In this document: positions 1-10,400 of the stretch, piece by piece | How positions within the stretch are numbered: the first letter of the stretch is position 1 | How the letters are laid out: the number at the start of each line of letters is the position of its first letter | NCBI GenBank assembly: GCA_963666875.2 | Contig: CAXXPU010000012.1 | Span: 69,789 to 133,788 of the forward strand | From: G963662655 sp963666875 | GTDB taxonomy: Bacteria > Cloacimonadota > Cloacimonadia > Cloacimonadales > JAIOQZ01 | DNA length: 64,000 nt | Direction of reading: 5' to 3' | Translations under genes and position numbers: made by a program | Notes under the pieces: generated by a model | Database searches by the model: none | The model's input: only the letters and a program-made list of their open reading frames with translations | What the model was told of the DNA's origin: nothing

Positions 1-2
1 CG

Positions 3-3000
3 CTTCCGTACATCTACAACTGCTCGTTTTCCAATAATACCATGTACGGAGCGTCGGTATTCGCCAACGGTCTCGACCGTGTCTCCGGGACGATCGGCAT
101 GGCCGGGAACGGATATAACGTAATCCTGGTTTCCGGTAACAGCATCGGTACCGGAACGTGGAACAACGTCGGTGTTCCGTTTTACATGCACGGAAACGTC
201 ACAATCCCGGACGGCAACACACTCACGATTCAAGCGGGGTGCGATCTCCGGTTCACGGGCGGGTATTACATCATCGTCTATGGAACGATGATCGCGGACG
301 GCACACCAGGCGATCATATCACCTTCACGACCGCCAGCGGGGCTATCTGGAACAGCATTCAGTTTATAGATTCCGACCCGGGATCGGTTCTCGACTACTG
401 CGATCTTTCCTATGGCGGTTCCGCAGGATCGATCATCTATTTCACCAACAACAACTCCGGAGTGACCATCTCGAACTGTACCATAACCAACAGCCACTCA
501 AGCGGAATTTATCTATACGACTATAGCGCTACACCATCCTCACCGACAATAACAAATACGACAATCGAGAATTGTAACGGCTACGGGATCGATTGTTCCA
601 GCGGTACTTCGCTACCCTGGATATCGGATTGTACCTTCAACAACAACAGCGAATATGCAATGAGTATTTTTGCAACCGGGTACGACAGGCTCTCCGGAAA
701 CATCACCGGCACCGGTAACGGCACACAGGGTATCCTGGTATTGAGCGGGGCAATCGGAACCGGCACCTGGCTCGCTTTCGATCTCCCCTTCTTCATGCAC
801 GGCGCATCGACGATTCCGGACGGTAACACGCTTACTGTCGAACCGGGAACGCAGTTCAAGTTTACCGTCGGCGCCAGTCTCAAGATCGAGGGAGCCCTGA
901 TCGCCAACGGCACCGAATCGGAACATATCGTGTTCACCTCGGCAAGCGCGACGCCGGCGCCCGGTGACTGGAATTATCTCTTCTTCTACCGTACCGATGC
1001 GGGAACCTCTCTCTCCTGGTGCGATATTCTCTATTCGGGAGGTTCCAACGGAAGTGTCTATATGCACGGTTGTCCCAACAATATAACCTTTACGAACTGC
1101 AATATTTCCAACTCCGAATCGAACGGCGTTTTGATACACGATTACTATGAGGCAACCTCGAACCCAACCTTTACGAACTGCCAGTTCAACAATAACCTGG
1201 GCGTTGGGATCGACGCATGGCAAGCCGTGTCTTTACCGAGTGTTATCGACTGTTCGTTCTACAATAACGGCATGTATCCCATGAAGCTGTGGGCATCGGG
1301 TACTCACCTCGTGAGCGGAACGCTCGATATCGACGGAAACAGCCCCGACGGAATCTATATTTATGGGAACGAGGTCAATACATGCACCTGGCCCAATTGG
1401 GATGTTCCGTATTATGTCGGTGGAACCATCACCGTCAACGATGGACAAACCCTGACCATCGAAGCGGGTTGCGAATTCAAATTCACCAACACCTACGAAA
1501 TCTACGTCATGGGCTGCCTTATCGCAGACGGAACGCCGGAAGAACACATCGTCTTCACTTCCGCGCAGGAAACACCTGCCGCGGGTGACTGGAGCTATCT
1601 GCGCTTCTATCAGGCGGAGGCGGGTGTATTGCTCGACTACTGCGATCTATCGTATGGAGGACACAGCAATACCAGTTTGTATATCCACGGCTGTCCGCAT
1701 GAATTCACTATCTCGAACTGCACATTCTCCCACAGCGCCGCGGATGGTATCTTCCTTCACGATTACTATGAGGCCGTTTCGAGCCCGACGATCTCGAATT
1801 GCTCGTTCACCGATAACGCCGGATACGGACTCAATGCCGAATATGGTGCGTCTTGCCCTTATATCACAGATTGTTCGTTTATAAATAATGGCTCTTACGC
1901 CATGAAGATATGGGGAAGCGGAGTTGGCAGAGTCACAGGCTCTCAGACAATCAGCGGCAACAATCCCAATGGCATTCTGGTGATGAGCGGAAACGTCAGT
2001 ACATGTACGTGGTATAATTACGACGTTCCTTATTATCTGTCGGAAAGTATCTGCGTAACCGACGGCGAGACCCTGACACTCGAACCCGGGACCGAGCTCC
2101 AGTTCCTCAGTTCGTACGAGTTCCGCGTCGATGGCGCACTGATCGCGGATGGAACACCGGAAGACCATATCGTATTCACTTCTGCGCAGGATCCTCCCGC
2201 TCCTGGAAACTGGCGTTACATCTACCTCTACCAAGCCGACGATGGAACAATCTTCGATTATTGCGATATTTCCTATGGCGGTTCGAACAACGGAATGGTT
2301 TATATCCACAACGGACCAAACAACTTTCCGATGACCAACTGCAACATCACCCACAGCGGAACCACCGGCGTCCGAATCAGCGACTACTACACAAGCTGGT
2401 CGTATCCCACTTTCGAGAACTGCGTTATCAGCGATAACAACGAGTATGGCGTCGATTGCAGCTCGGGAGGCTCCAATCCGTTCTTCATCGATTGTACGAT
2501 AACCGGTAACGGCTATGCGCCACTGTACATCTGGGCATATAATATCGAAAGGGTATATTCGGGTAACAACCTCTTGAACAACGGACAAAACTGGATCCGC
2601 GTATTGAGTTCGGACATCGCCAATTCCACGCTCCGCAATCACGGCATTCCCTACAGCTTCTCAGGTAGCTGCAATTTGCTGGATGGCGGAACGGTCACAA
2701 TAGAACCGGGAACCGATCTCTGGTTCGACGACGGAACGGGATTCAATGTTTACGGCGCATTGATTGCGGAAGGAAGCGAAGAGAATCCCATCACCTTCAC
2801 CACCAGCATGACGGCACCCGGACCGGGCGGCTGGAGAGGACTCTACTTCGAAAACTGCGATTCCGGAACGTCCCTTGACTACTGCGAGGTAACCTACGGG
2901 GGAGATTGCAGCGCCAATATTTATGTCCACAACGCATCGAACATCACGATCGACAACTGCATCGTCACCGGCGGGTCACAGGATGGTATCTATTGCAGTG

Positions 3001-3710
3001 ATTACTATTCCAGCCCATCCACGATGGTTGTTTCGAACACGACTGTGAGCGACAATGCCCATTATGGCATCAATGTCACGGGGGGATACTCCACGATCAG
3101 CATCTCCGATTGCGCGATTCAGAACAACGGACAAGCCCCGCTTCTACTCTACTCAAATCAAATTCAAGGTCTGGTGGGTTCCCTGACCTTCGGTGGAAAC
3201 GGTGAGGAATGGATCGTGATTTCCACCGGCGATCTCTACACCAACACCTGGCACGACTTCGGAATTCCGTACAGGATGACCAGTAGCAACTCGATATTGG
3301 CCAACAATACGATGACTCTTGATCCGGGTGTCGCGTTATTGTTCGATAACGGGGCAAGATTGTCGGTTTACGGGGCTCTGGTCGCAAACGGCACATCGAG
3401 TCAGCACATCACCTTCGATTCATCTTCTGAAGAACCGTCGGCCGGAAGTTGGAAAAATATCTATGTGTTAAATAGCACATCCGGATGCAGTTTCGACTAC
3501 TGCGATTTCGCCAACGGCGGTTCATCCAATGCGCTTCTCGAGCTCAGGGGTGTGGGAGTCAGCACTGTCTCCAATTGCACATTCACTGGCAGCAGCAATA
3601 GCGGAATCATGGTCAACGACTATTACACAAGCGCAAGCTCTGTGACCATCTCAAACTGCGAGATACAGAATGCCGCCTCCAGCGGAATAATCATCCAGCA
3701 CACCGGTACG
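3..3710 (+). repeat. Six tandem coding repeats with 609-621 bp period
   Basis: Homologous points (the x-P-x-I-x-[DN]-C motif that opens each unit) fall at 3, 612, 1233, 1854, 2475 and 3093. The spacings are 609, 621, 621, 621 and 618 bp. Units 3 and 4 are the most alike; units 5 and 6 have diverged more. Recent internal duplication within the beta-helix gene is inferred. Confidence 0.8.
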
Positions 3711-4298
3711 CAGTTCATCAACAACTGCTACATTCACGATTGCCAGAACGGTCTCTACAGCACCCACGGCACCAGCCACTTCACGCATGGCAATGTCGTC
3801 ACCGGTAACAGCGAATACGGTATCCGGCTTGTCGATAACGCCGGACTGTTGTTCGGCGGAGACGCGGATCACTGGAACGATATCTACGGTAACGGTATCT
3901 ATAACTTCTACAACGGCAATATCGATGTCGATGCCCCGTTCGTATATTGGGGAACGACCGACGCTTCCGCAATCGAAGCGTCCATCTTCCACGAGCCGGA
4001 CAACGCCTCCCTCGGTCTGATCACGTTCTGGCCCTACATGGATCAGTCGCACGAGCACCAGTACAACCAGTCGCTGGATACACCATTGAATGTGAACATC
4101 GTCACATCGGGAGGAAGCTCTACGATATCGTGGGGCGCGGTCTCGGGCGCGACCTTCTACCGCGTCTATTCCTGCGACGATCCATACGCCGATTTCAGCC
4201 AGTGGACCCTCAGGCAGGACAACATCACCACAACCTACTGGATCGATCAGTTAACGCAGACCGACCAGTACTATCGGGTCGTGGCATGTAGCGAATAG
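3..4298 (+). CDS. Exported right-handed beta-helix repeat protein (5' end outside window)
   Basis: The reading frame is open from base 3, and the first in-frame residues (L-P-Y-I-Y-N-C) already match the internal repeat, so the real start lies upstream; the ATG at 42 is internal. The protein is built of units of about 207 residues rich in Asn, Gly, Ser, Thr and Cys. Each unit contains short beta-helix rungs of the type TISNCTF, a strand such as EPGTQFKFTV, and a linker GTxxxHIVFTSA. This is the pattern of parallel beta-helix surface proteins (pectate-lyase-like fold). The last 75 residues form an FN3-like module ending YYRVVACSE, with no T9SS sorting domain. An extracellular or cell-surface role is inferred; the ligand or substrate is unknown. 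The next gene starts 20 bp downstream. Confidence 0.8.
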   Translation, partial: LPYIYNCSFSNNTMYGASVFANGLDRVSGTIGMAGNGYNVILVSGNSIGTGTWNNVGVPFYMHGNVTIPDGNTLTIQAGCDLRFTGGYYIIVYGTMIADGTPGDHITFTTASGAIWNSIQFIDSDPGSVLDYCDLSYGGSAGSIIYFTNNNSGVTISNCTITNSHSSGIYLYDYSATPSSPTITNTTIENCNGYGIDCSSGTSLPWISDCTFNNNSEYAMSIFATGYDRLSGNITGTGNGTQGILVLSGAIGTGTWLAFDLPFFMHGASTIPDGNTLTVEPGTQFKFTVGASLKIEGALIANGTESEHIVFTSASATPAPGDWNYLFFYRTDAGTSLSWCDILYSGGSNGSVYMHGCPNNITFTNCNISNSESNGVLIHDYYEATSNPTFTNCQFNNNLGVGIDAWQAVSLPSVIDCSFYNNGMYPMKLWASGTHLVSGTLDIDGNSPDGIYIYGNEVNTCTWPNWDVPYYVGGTITVNDGQTLTIEAGCEFKFTNTYEIYVMGCLIADGTPEEHIVFTSAQETPAAGDWSYLRFYQAEAGVLLDYCDLSYGGHSNTSLYIHGCPHEFTISNCTFSHSAADGIFLHDYYEAVSSPTISNCSFTDNAGYGLNAEYGASCPYITDCSFINNGSYAMKIWGSGVGRVTGSQTISGNNPNGILVMSGNVSTCTWYNYDVPYYLSESICVTDGETLTLEPGTELQFLSSYEFRVDGALIADGTPEDHIVFTSAQDPPAPGNWRYIYLYQADDGTIFDYCDISYGGSNNGMVYIHNGPNNFPMTNCNITHSGTTGVRISDYYTSWSYPTFENCVISDNNEYGVDCSSGGSNPFFIDCTITGNGYAPLYIWAYNIERVYSGNNLLNNGQNWIRVLSSDIANSTLRNHGIPYSFSGSCNLLDGGTVTIEPGTDLWFDDGTGFNVYGALIAEGSEENPITFTTSMTAPGPGGWRGLYFENCDSGTSLDYCEVTYGGDCSANIYVHNASNITIDNCIVTGGSQDGIYCSDYYSSPSTMVVSNTTVSDNAHYGINVTGGYSTISISDCAIQNNGQAPLLLYSNQIQGLVGSLTFGGNGEEWIVISTGDLYTNTWHDFGIPYRMTSSNSILANNTMTLDPGVALLFDNGARLSVYGALVANGTSSQHITFDSSSEEPSAGSWKNIYVLNSTSGCSFDYCDFANGGSSNALLELRGVGVSTVSNCTFTGSSNSGIMVNDYYTSASSVTISNCEIQNAASSGIIIQHTGTQFINNCYIHDCQNGLYSTHGTSHFTHGNVVTGNSEYGIRLVDNAGLLFGGDADHWNDIYGNGIYNFYNGNIDVDAPFVYWGTTDASAIEASIFHEPDNASLGLITFWPYMDQSHEHQYNQSLDTPLNVNIVTSGGSSTISWGAVSGATFYRVYSCDDPYADFSQWTLRQDNITTTYWIDQLTQTDQYYRVVACSE

Positions 4299-4317
4299 TG
4301 CTTTCTCAAGCGATCCG

Positions 4318-6165
4318 ATGAACATCAAGCTGCTCACGAATCGGGAAAACAGAGTTTTTCTTGATTGGGACATCGACGATAGAAGCTTTATTCAACCAAA
4401 AGGCTATCGTACGAAGAAGCCACAGTATCGTCTGTTGCTCCGGCTTCAGGTGAAGAACACTTCGAACCGGGTTATCCACAGCCCCCGGTTCAGCATCGAC
4501 GGCAAACCGCCGGATCGTATCGAGTCGCTGATATCGGCAGGCGATAAACCGACACAGCGTCAGAAAGCCTTGAGACTCTATCGACACTGGACGGACAATA
4601 TCGTCCACTATCCCGTCGGAATCAAAGCCTGTCGGCACCCCTTTCTCCTGAACAACTACTGGGGATATAACGTCTGCGGATTTGCGGCGGCGTTTCTCAG
4701 CACGATTCTGCAAAAAGTCGGGATTCCGGCGAGAAAGGTTCCTGTGCAAGGGCATGTCGTTCACCAGTACGAAATCGATGACAGATGGATGATCCTCGAT
4801 GCCGACCTCAACTGCGTTTTCCGTATGCGGGACAACCGGCGCTTCGCCGGTTTCGACGATATTCTGAATGATCCGTTCCTCGTGCATCGAACCAACACCT
4901 ACGGCAGGCACAGATCGTTCGATCTCGAACGTAACCGCTTCTGCGCCTCCCTGTACGACCGGAATTACACGCCGACCGAGAAACCGCCGTCCTACGAATG
5001 CGATGTTTTCGAACGTTTATCCGCCTCGGTTACACTCTATCCCGGGGAATCGATCCAATACCGGTTTGGCGATACGGTCGAAGAACCACTTCGGGAATCC
5101 TCTTCTCCGCACCCGAAAGAGCTTGGCGAAGCCTCCCTGATGGCAGTACAATATCACTTTATACCGCAAAATAGACCTGCGGACGATCACGGCGAAAAGA
5201 CGCTGTACACGAGATATCCGATTTTCTGCATCCGGTTTTCCGAAACCGGTCGCGAGGTTCGTGTACCTTCCGATCGGATCGTGACGCACGTCACCATTCC
5301 TTCGAATGTCGTGGAAAAGATTACCTGCGACTGCCAGTGCAGCCGGATTGCGGCTCCGCGATTGATGCGCGGAACGAATACAATACGCTTGAACAGCCTC
5401 GATAGCGATATCGAAGCGGAACTCACGTTCGAGCTGGATTCCAACGTTGCCGCGATGAAACCTCCTCCTCCACCCGAGCTATCCGTGAAAGGTGTATATC
5501 GGGACGAGCCGGTGCGCTTCGGATGGAATCCCGGAGAGGCGCAAACGATCTGGATCCAGGTGTTCGGAGAGGATGAGCAGCCGCTGCTGGACTATGTTCG
5601 AGGCGCTGAAGAGACGATCGGATTCCATCCCGTGGAACAAACGTTCTTCGATAACGACGGGCAGTACCGCGTTCGCGCGAAACAGCAGATCGATGATATC
5701 TATAGCGACTGGTCGGACGATATCGCATTCAAGGTGAAAAAACCCGCTACGCCAGGGAATATCCGCATTTGGGCGGATGAAAACGGCGCGATCGTTGCAA
5801 GCTGGGAAGGTGAAGTGGGTTGCGAATATCTGGTTTTCGGCAGCAACCGCGTCGATTTCGTACCGGACATCTATTCGGATCGGGAACCGGTTAGCGGCAT
5901 GGACGGCAATCTCGAAACCGAGCGCGTTTCAAACATGATCACATCCACCTGCGACACGGATGCCCGTTTAATTCTCCCCTGTGTTTATTACCGCATCGTC
6001 GCAAGACGGAACGGCTTCCATTCCAATCCTTCAGTACTTGTCGATTTTTCACGGAACAGGGAATGGCGAGAACAGTTCAACCTTACGCCCCGCGTCCTGA
6101 GTACCCGTCATGAAATGGTCGGCGAAACGAACCGGTATCGATCGGCTATTCAACCGATAGAATGA
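4318..6165 (+). CDS. Transglutaminase-like protein with C-terminal FN3 domains
   Basis: This 615-residue protein has a transglutaminase/papain-like core at about residues 110-200. The expected triad is visible: Cys120 in NVCGFAAAF, His149 in GHVVHQYE and Asp161 in WMILDADL, with the family signature GIPAR just before the His. The C-terminal third holds two FN3-like beta-sandwich domains (about 380-480 and 480-590). Such proteins act as peptidases or amide-bond hydrolases, or crosslink proteins; the substrate is unknown. No signal peptide and no clear ribosome site precede the ATG at 4318, which lies 20 bp after the beta-helix gene. The upstream codons in this frame read like the end of an FN3 domain, so the start is uncertain. 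The 3' end overlaps the convergent methyltransferase gene by 20 bp. Confidence 0.65.
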   Translation: MNIKLLTNRENRVFLDWDIDDRSFIQPKGYRTKKPQYRLLLRLQVKNTSNRVIHSPRFSIDGKPPDRIESLISAGDKPTQRQKALRLYRHWTDNIVHYPVGIKACRHPFLLNNYWGYNVCGFAAAFLSTILQKVGIPARKVPVQGHVVHQYEIDDRWMILDADLNCVFRMRDNRRFAGFDDILNDPFLVHRTNTYGRHRSFDLERNRFCASLYDRNYTPTEKPPSYECDVFERLSASVTLYPGESIQYRFGDTVEEPLRESSSPHPKELGEASLMAVQYHFIPQNRPADDHGEKTLYTRYPIFCIRFSETGREVRVPSDRIVTHVTIPSNVVEKITCDCQCSRIAAPRLMRGTNTIRLNSLDSDIEAELTFELDSNVAAMKPPPPPELSVKGVYRDEPVRFGWNPGEAQTIWIQVFGEDEQPLLDYVRGAEETIGFHPVEQTFFDNDGQYRVRAKQQIDDIYSDWSDDIAFKVKKPATPGNIRIWADENGAIVASWEGEVGCEYLVFGSNRVDFVPDIYSDREPVSGMDGNLETERVSNMITSTCDTDARLILPCVYYRIVARRNGFHSNPSVLVDFSRNREWREQFNLTPRVLSTRHEMVGETNRYRSAIQPIE

Positions 6166-7330
6166 AACACTTGAGGTATTCGGTTTCCGGGCAGGACGGA
6201 TTGACGGGGTGATCGATCGCGGCGCCGCGCTGTTCGACGAGCCGTAGCGTTCTGCCGGCACGAATACCGGCGTGCTGCACGATCTCGCGGAACATCTCGC
6301 GCGTGACCCGTCCCGAGCAACTGCATGTGACCAGGTATCCGCCGGGTCTCAACAGCCGCATCGCCATCTCGTTGAGCGACTCGTATCCCCGGATCGCCTG
6401 CGACTCCGATCCCTTCGAGCGGGTAAATTTCGGAGGGTCCAGCACGATCAGATCGAATTGTCTTCCTGCGCTCTTCAGTTCGGGTAGAATCCGGAAAGCG
6501 TCGGCCTTTTGCCAGAACAGTCCGGTCAGGCGATTTCGTTCCGCGTTCTGTGCGGCGATATCCAGCGCACCGCTCGAGACATCGATGCCCAGCACGCTCT
6601 TCGCGCCGGAATATGCCATATTGAGCGCGAAGCCGCCGGTGTAGGTGCATACATCCAGACACTCCTTATCGTGGGCAAAATCCCGTATCCTGAGCCGATT
6701 TTCCCGCTGATCGTGATAGAAGCCGGTCTTCTGTCCCGTCGCCAGATTCACTTCGAACGCGATTCCGTTTTCGTCGATCACGACGGTGTCATCCGGCGTT
6801 CCGCGCAGATTACCGTCGGTGATTTCGAGACCTTCCTCCTGCCGGATACCTTGCTCGGTTCGAAGCAGAATGCCCTTCGGATGCAGCTCCCGTTCGAGGA
6901 TATCGAGGATCAAGTCCATTCTTCGGGCAAGCGCGAGCGAGGTAAACTGTACTACGAGGTTGTCCCCGTAACGATCCACGGTCAGGCCGGAGATTCCGTC
7001 CCCTTCGCTGAATATCAGGCGACCGGAGATATCACCGGGAAGATTTTTGCGGTAGTTCAGTGCCTGCCGTATCTTGTACTGCCAGAATGCGTCGTCGAGG
7101 CGCACGTCATTCTTGAGGGAGTACATCCGCACCCGAATCTGGCTGTGTGAATTGAACAGGCCCCATCCGGCGAAGTCGCCCTTTGCCGTTTCGACGCGGA
7201 CTTCGTCGCCGTCGATTGGATTACCCCTGATTGATCCGATCGCACCTGAAAACACCCACGGATGTCCGCCGAAGACGGGACCTTCGCGCCTAGGTTTCAG
7301 GCGAATGATTGCTGTGTTGTTGTTACTCAT
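6146..7330 (-). CDS. rlmI: Class I SAM-dependent rRNA methyltransferase, RlmI type (23S rRNA m5C1962)
   Basis: The 394-residue protein matches the RlmI/RlmK layout. An N-terminal PUA-like domain covers about 1-75 (IIRLKPRREGPVFGGHPWVFSGAI). A linker follows, then a Rossmann methyltransferase domain from about 200. The SAM-binding motif is CLDVCTYTGGFALNMA, and the acidic ribose-binding stretch is GIDVSSGALDIA. Motif IV is LDPPKFTRSK, and the SCS motif VTCSCSG near residue 340 carries the cysteines expected of an m5C enzyme. Family members methylate a cytosine of 23S rRNA. Length is normal. Confidence in the family is high; the exact target nucleotide is inferred from the family. Confidence 0.87.
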   Translation of the reverse strand: MSNNNTAIIRLKPRREGPVFGGHPWVFSGAIGSIRGNPIDGDEVRVETAKGDFAGWGLFNSHSQIRVRMYSLKNDVRLDDAFWQYKIRQALNYRKNLPGDISGRLIFSEGDGISGLTVDRYGDNLVVQFTSLALARRMDLILDILERELHPKGILLRTEQGIRQEEGLEITDGNLRGTPDDTVVIDENGIAFEVNLATGQKTGFYHDQRENRLRIRDFAHDKECLDVCTYTGGFALNMAYSGAKSVLGIDVSSGALDIAAQNAERNRLTGLFWQKADAFRILPELKSAGRQFDLIVLDPPKFTRSKGSESQAIRGYESLNEMAMRLLRPGGYLVTCSCSGRVTREMFREIVQHAGIRAGRTLRLVEQRGAAIDHPVNPSCPETEYLKCFILSVE

Positions 7331-7373
7331 GGTTTTTCAATATGCGCAGCGAGTGTTGCTGTCAATGGAAATC

Positions 7374-7406
7374 AAAAAGCGGAGGAAATCTCTCCCTCCG
7401 CTTTTT
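7374..7406 (-). terminator. Rho-independent terminator downstream of the GLUG protein gene
   Basis: GCGGAGG at 7379-7385 pairs with CCTCCGC at 7395-7401. The stem is flanked by AAAAA and TTTTT, so it can work on both strands. It lies between the ends of the GLUG gene (stop side at 7423) and the start of the methyltransferase gene (7330). Confidence 0.8.
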
Positions 7407-7422
7407 GTAGAAGATCAATGCG

Positions 7423-10400
7423 TTATCGGGTTATCAGGTTCTTGACGTCGCCCCAGCGGGTGCCGCGGAGCGAATCGCCATCGCGAAGCGTTCGGGTTGC
7501 GTCGGTGTCGATAACGGTCTCGACCATATAGAACATGTAGTCGCTGTATTGCACGACCCTCGCGTGCGTGAATTCGCTTTCGATGGTGAACGTCAGGAAG
7601 AGGTAGTCGTCCTCGGTGGCATCGGGCGTCTCGCTGTAGAGGATCACGTATCCGTCGGGCGTGATGGTCTGCCCGGCTTCGTTTTGCGTCACTGCACCCC
7701 AGGTAATAATTGCGTCGTTGCCCTGGAGGTTCAGTTGCACATTCGCCGGCTCGAGCGGAGCGCTGGAGGTACCGGAGCCAGTCAGGGAAATGTTGAGTGA
7801 CGGGGTGTTGTCGGCGTTGGATTCGATTAGAATGGCATCCGATTTATTGCCTGTCGAGAGGACGTCGAAAGAGATCAGGATGGAGCAGGCTTGATTCGGT
7901 TCCAGCGTCATCGGCAGACTTATTTCGCTGATGCCGAATCCCCGGTTGCCGTACTGCAAACCAAGCTGATTGATGATCAAATCGATTGTGCCGGTATTCG
8001 CAATGGTCAGCGTGGCAGTCAGCGGCGCCTGCCCGATGTACATGCCGCCGAAGTCGAACTCGATGTCCGAAAAGGAGATCATGCGGAAGAACTCCTGCCA
8101 GGAAAGATAAGGGTACCCGTCGTTGAGAGTACTATTGATGTTCCAAATCTCTTCGGTGCCGTTTTCCGTCTCGCCTTCGAAATCCCAGCCTGCGTTCGTG
8201 TAGGTCGATTGCGTCGTCATCTGGGCGGTTGTTTTACCGGTTCCGCCCTCGCTTGACGATTGTCCGCTGGTTGTAACGTCCCAAAAACTGTTCGTAACTT
8301 CGCCACCAATATTCTCGCCGATCAATCCCCCGATGTAGAAAGTCCCGTCAACTGCTCCGGTCGAATAGCAATCAGTGATCCCGCCGTTGGTAATTGAACC
8401 GACCAATCCACCGGCATAACCGATGCCATCGACATCGGAGGCGGAGTAGCAATTGTCGATGTCAGCGCCCAGCGACCGACCGACCAAGCCGCCGCAGATA
8501 TATTCGGCAGAGACAGTGCCCGAAGAGAAGCATTCGCTGATCGTGCTACCCAAGCAGGTCAAGCCAATCAGTCCGCCGACAAGCTCGCTTCCCTCCACAT
8601 CGCTTATGGAATAGGACTTGTAAACGGAGCAATGATCGTCCGTCATCCCTATCAGGCCGCCGCATCGATCGTCTCCACAGACACTGCACATCGAATAGCA
8701 TTCCGTTATAGCGGAAAAGTTGGTAACGCCGCCCAGCAAGCCTCCGCAATATTGCCCGCCGGTAATCGCTCCGGTAATGTGGCAGTTTTGAATGGAGGAA
8801 TTATTGGTATATCCCGCCAATCCTCCCGAATATGTGTCACCCGTAATTTGCGCATCCTTCAACCCGAGATTGGAAATGATCGCTACACTCAGCTTGCCGA
8901 ACAGACCGACGTGCGTTTGATCGGGACGGTTGATATAAAGATTGTCGATTATATAATCCTGTCCATTGTAGCGTCCTGAAAACGCGGTCGTGTTGCTGCC
9001 GATTGGGATCCACCCGGCACCATCGTTCAAGTCCTGGGTTGGGCTGGCGTCGATGTTGGCGGTCTGGATGAACCATGCGTTCCATGCAGTTGAATAGGAA
9101 CTGATCCACAGTAAATCGTCGAAATCGGCGATTTGGAGGGGAAAGGTTTCCGTTCCGAGACCGAGCATTCCGGTATCCCCGACATTGTAGCGGGTAATTG
9201 CCGACACGGGGATTTCGAGTGTGGGATTGTCGATCGCGTTGGAAGAGATCACGAGGGTGTCGTTAAAATCGCCGATCGTGTTCTTGGTGAAGCTGACGGT
9301 TATCGCAACCGATCCGCCGGGGACGATCGTACAGGGAAGCGTAACGCCGGAGCGGGAGAATCCCTGTCCGCCCACTGCGAAGCTTATGCTGTTGATCAGC
9401 AGATAATCTACGCCGCTGTTGGAAACCGTCAGGCTGCCCGAGATTGATGTCTCGTTGTAGTGATAAGTACCCAGAACGAGCGAAGATGGATTTACGGAGA
9501 TAAATGCCGAGTAGGATTGCCAGCTCTGGTAGGGGTAGCCGCTGTTGTTACCTCCGTCGATGCTCCAGTAGTCGTTGGAGCCGTTAGCTGTTTCGCCCGT
9601 GAAGTCCCAGCCGACGTCCGTGTAGGTGGATTTCGTTTTCATCTGTACGGTGGTCTTGCCGGTGCCGCCGGCGCTGGAGCTTTGTCCGCTGGTCTGCGTG
9701 TTCCAGAAGCTGGTCGCGACGCTGGCGTTGTTGTATCCGACGAGGCCGCCGGTGTTCATACTTCCGATTACTGAACCCACGGAGTAGCTATCCTGAATGT
9801 CTCCGCCGGGAAAATTCCCGCCCACCAGTCCACCGACATAGGATGTTCCCGAGACGTTGCCGATGGCGTAGCAATTGTACAGCGTGCTGGAATTGTTACC
9901 GGCGAATCCGCCGATATTGCTTGAACCAGTAACCGCGCAAGCGCTGTAGCAGCAGGAAGCTTCGTCACGTTTATCGCCGATCAAGCCGCCGACAACGTTA
10001 TTGCCTGCGACGCTTCCCGTAGCGCAGCAATTTGTAACGGTTCCACTGAGGAAATTGCCGATCAGGGCACCTACGGTATTGTAAGCTTGAATATTCACGT
10101 TGAGGAGAATGAGGTTCGAAATCGTTGCACCGGAGACATAGCCGAAGAATCCCTGGTTGTTCCCTGCGGGACGGTTGATGGTGAGGCTGGTGATCGAATG
10201 TCCCTGCCCGTCGTAAGAGCCTTCAAAGTACTCGTGATCGATGGAGGAATTGCGATACCCCAGCGGCATCCATCCCGCGCCACTGTTCCAGGTGCTGGTC
10301 GCGCTGGCGTCGATGTCATTTATTTGAATGAACCATTTGTTCCAGACGTTCTCGTTCTCGTAAATCCATTGGAGGTTGTCGAGCGAGGTTATTTGATAAG

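Noticed and set aside
1647..2642. 331-codon antisense frame in the beta-helix gene
   Set aside because: Arises from the internal repeats and periodic codon use of the sense frame; no independent evidence.
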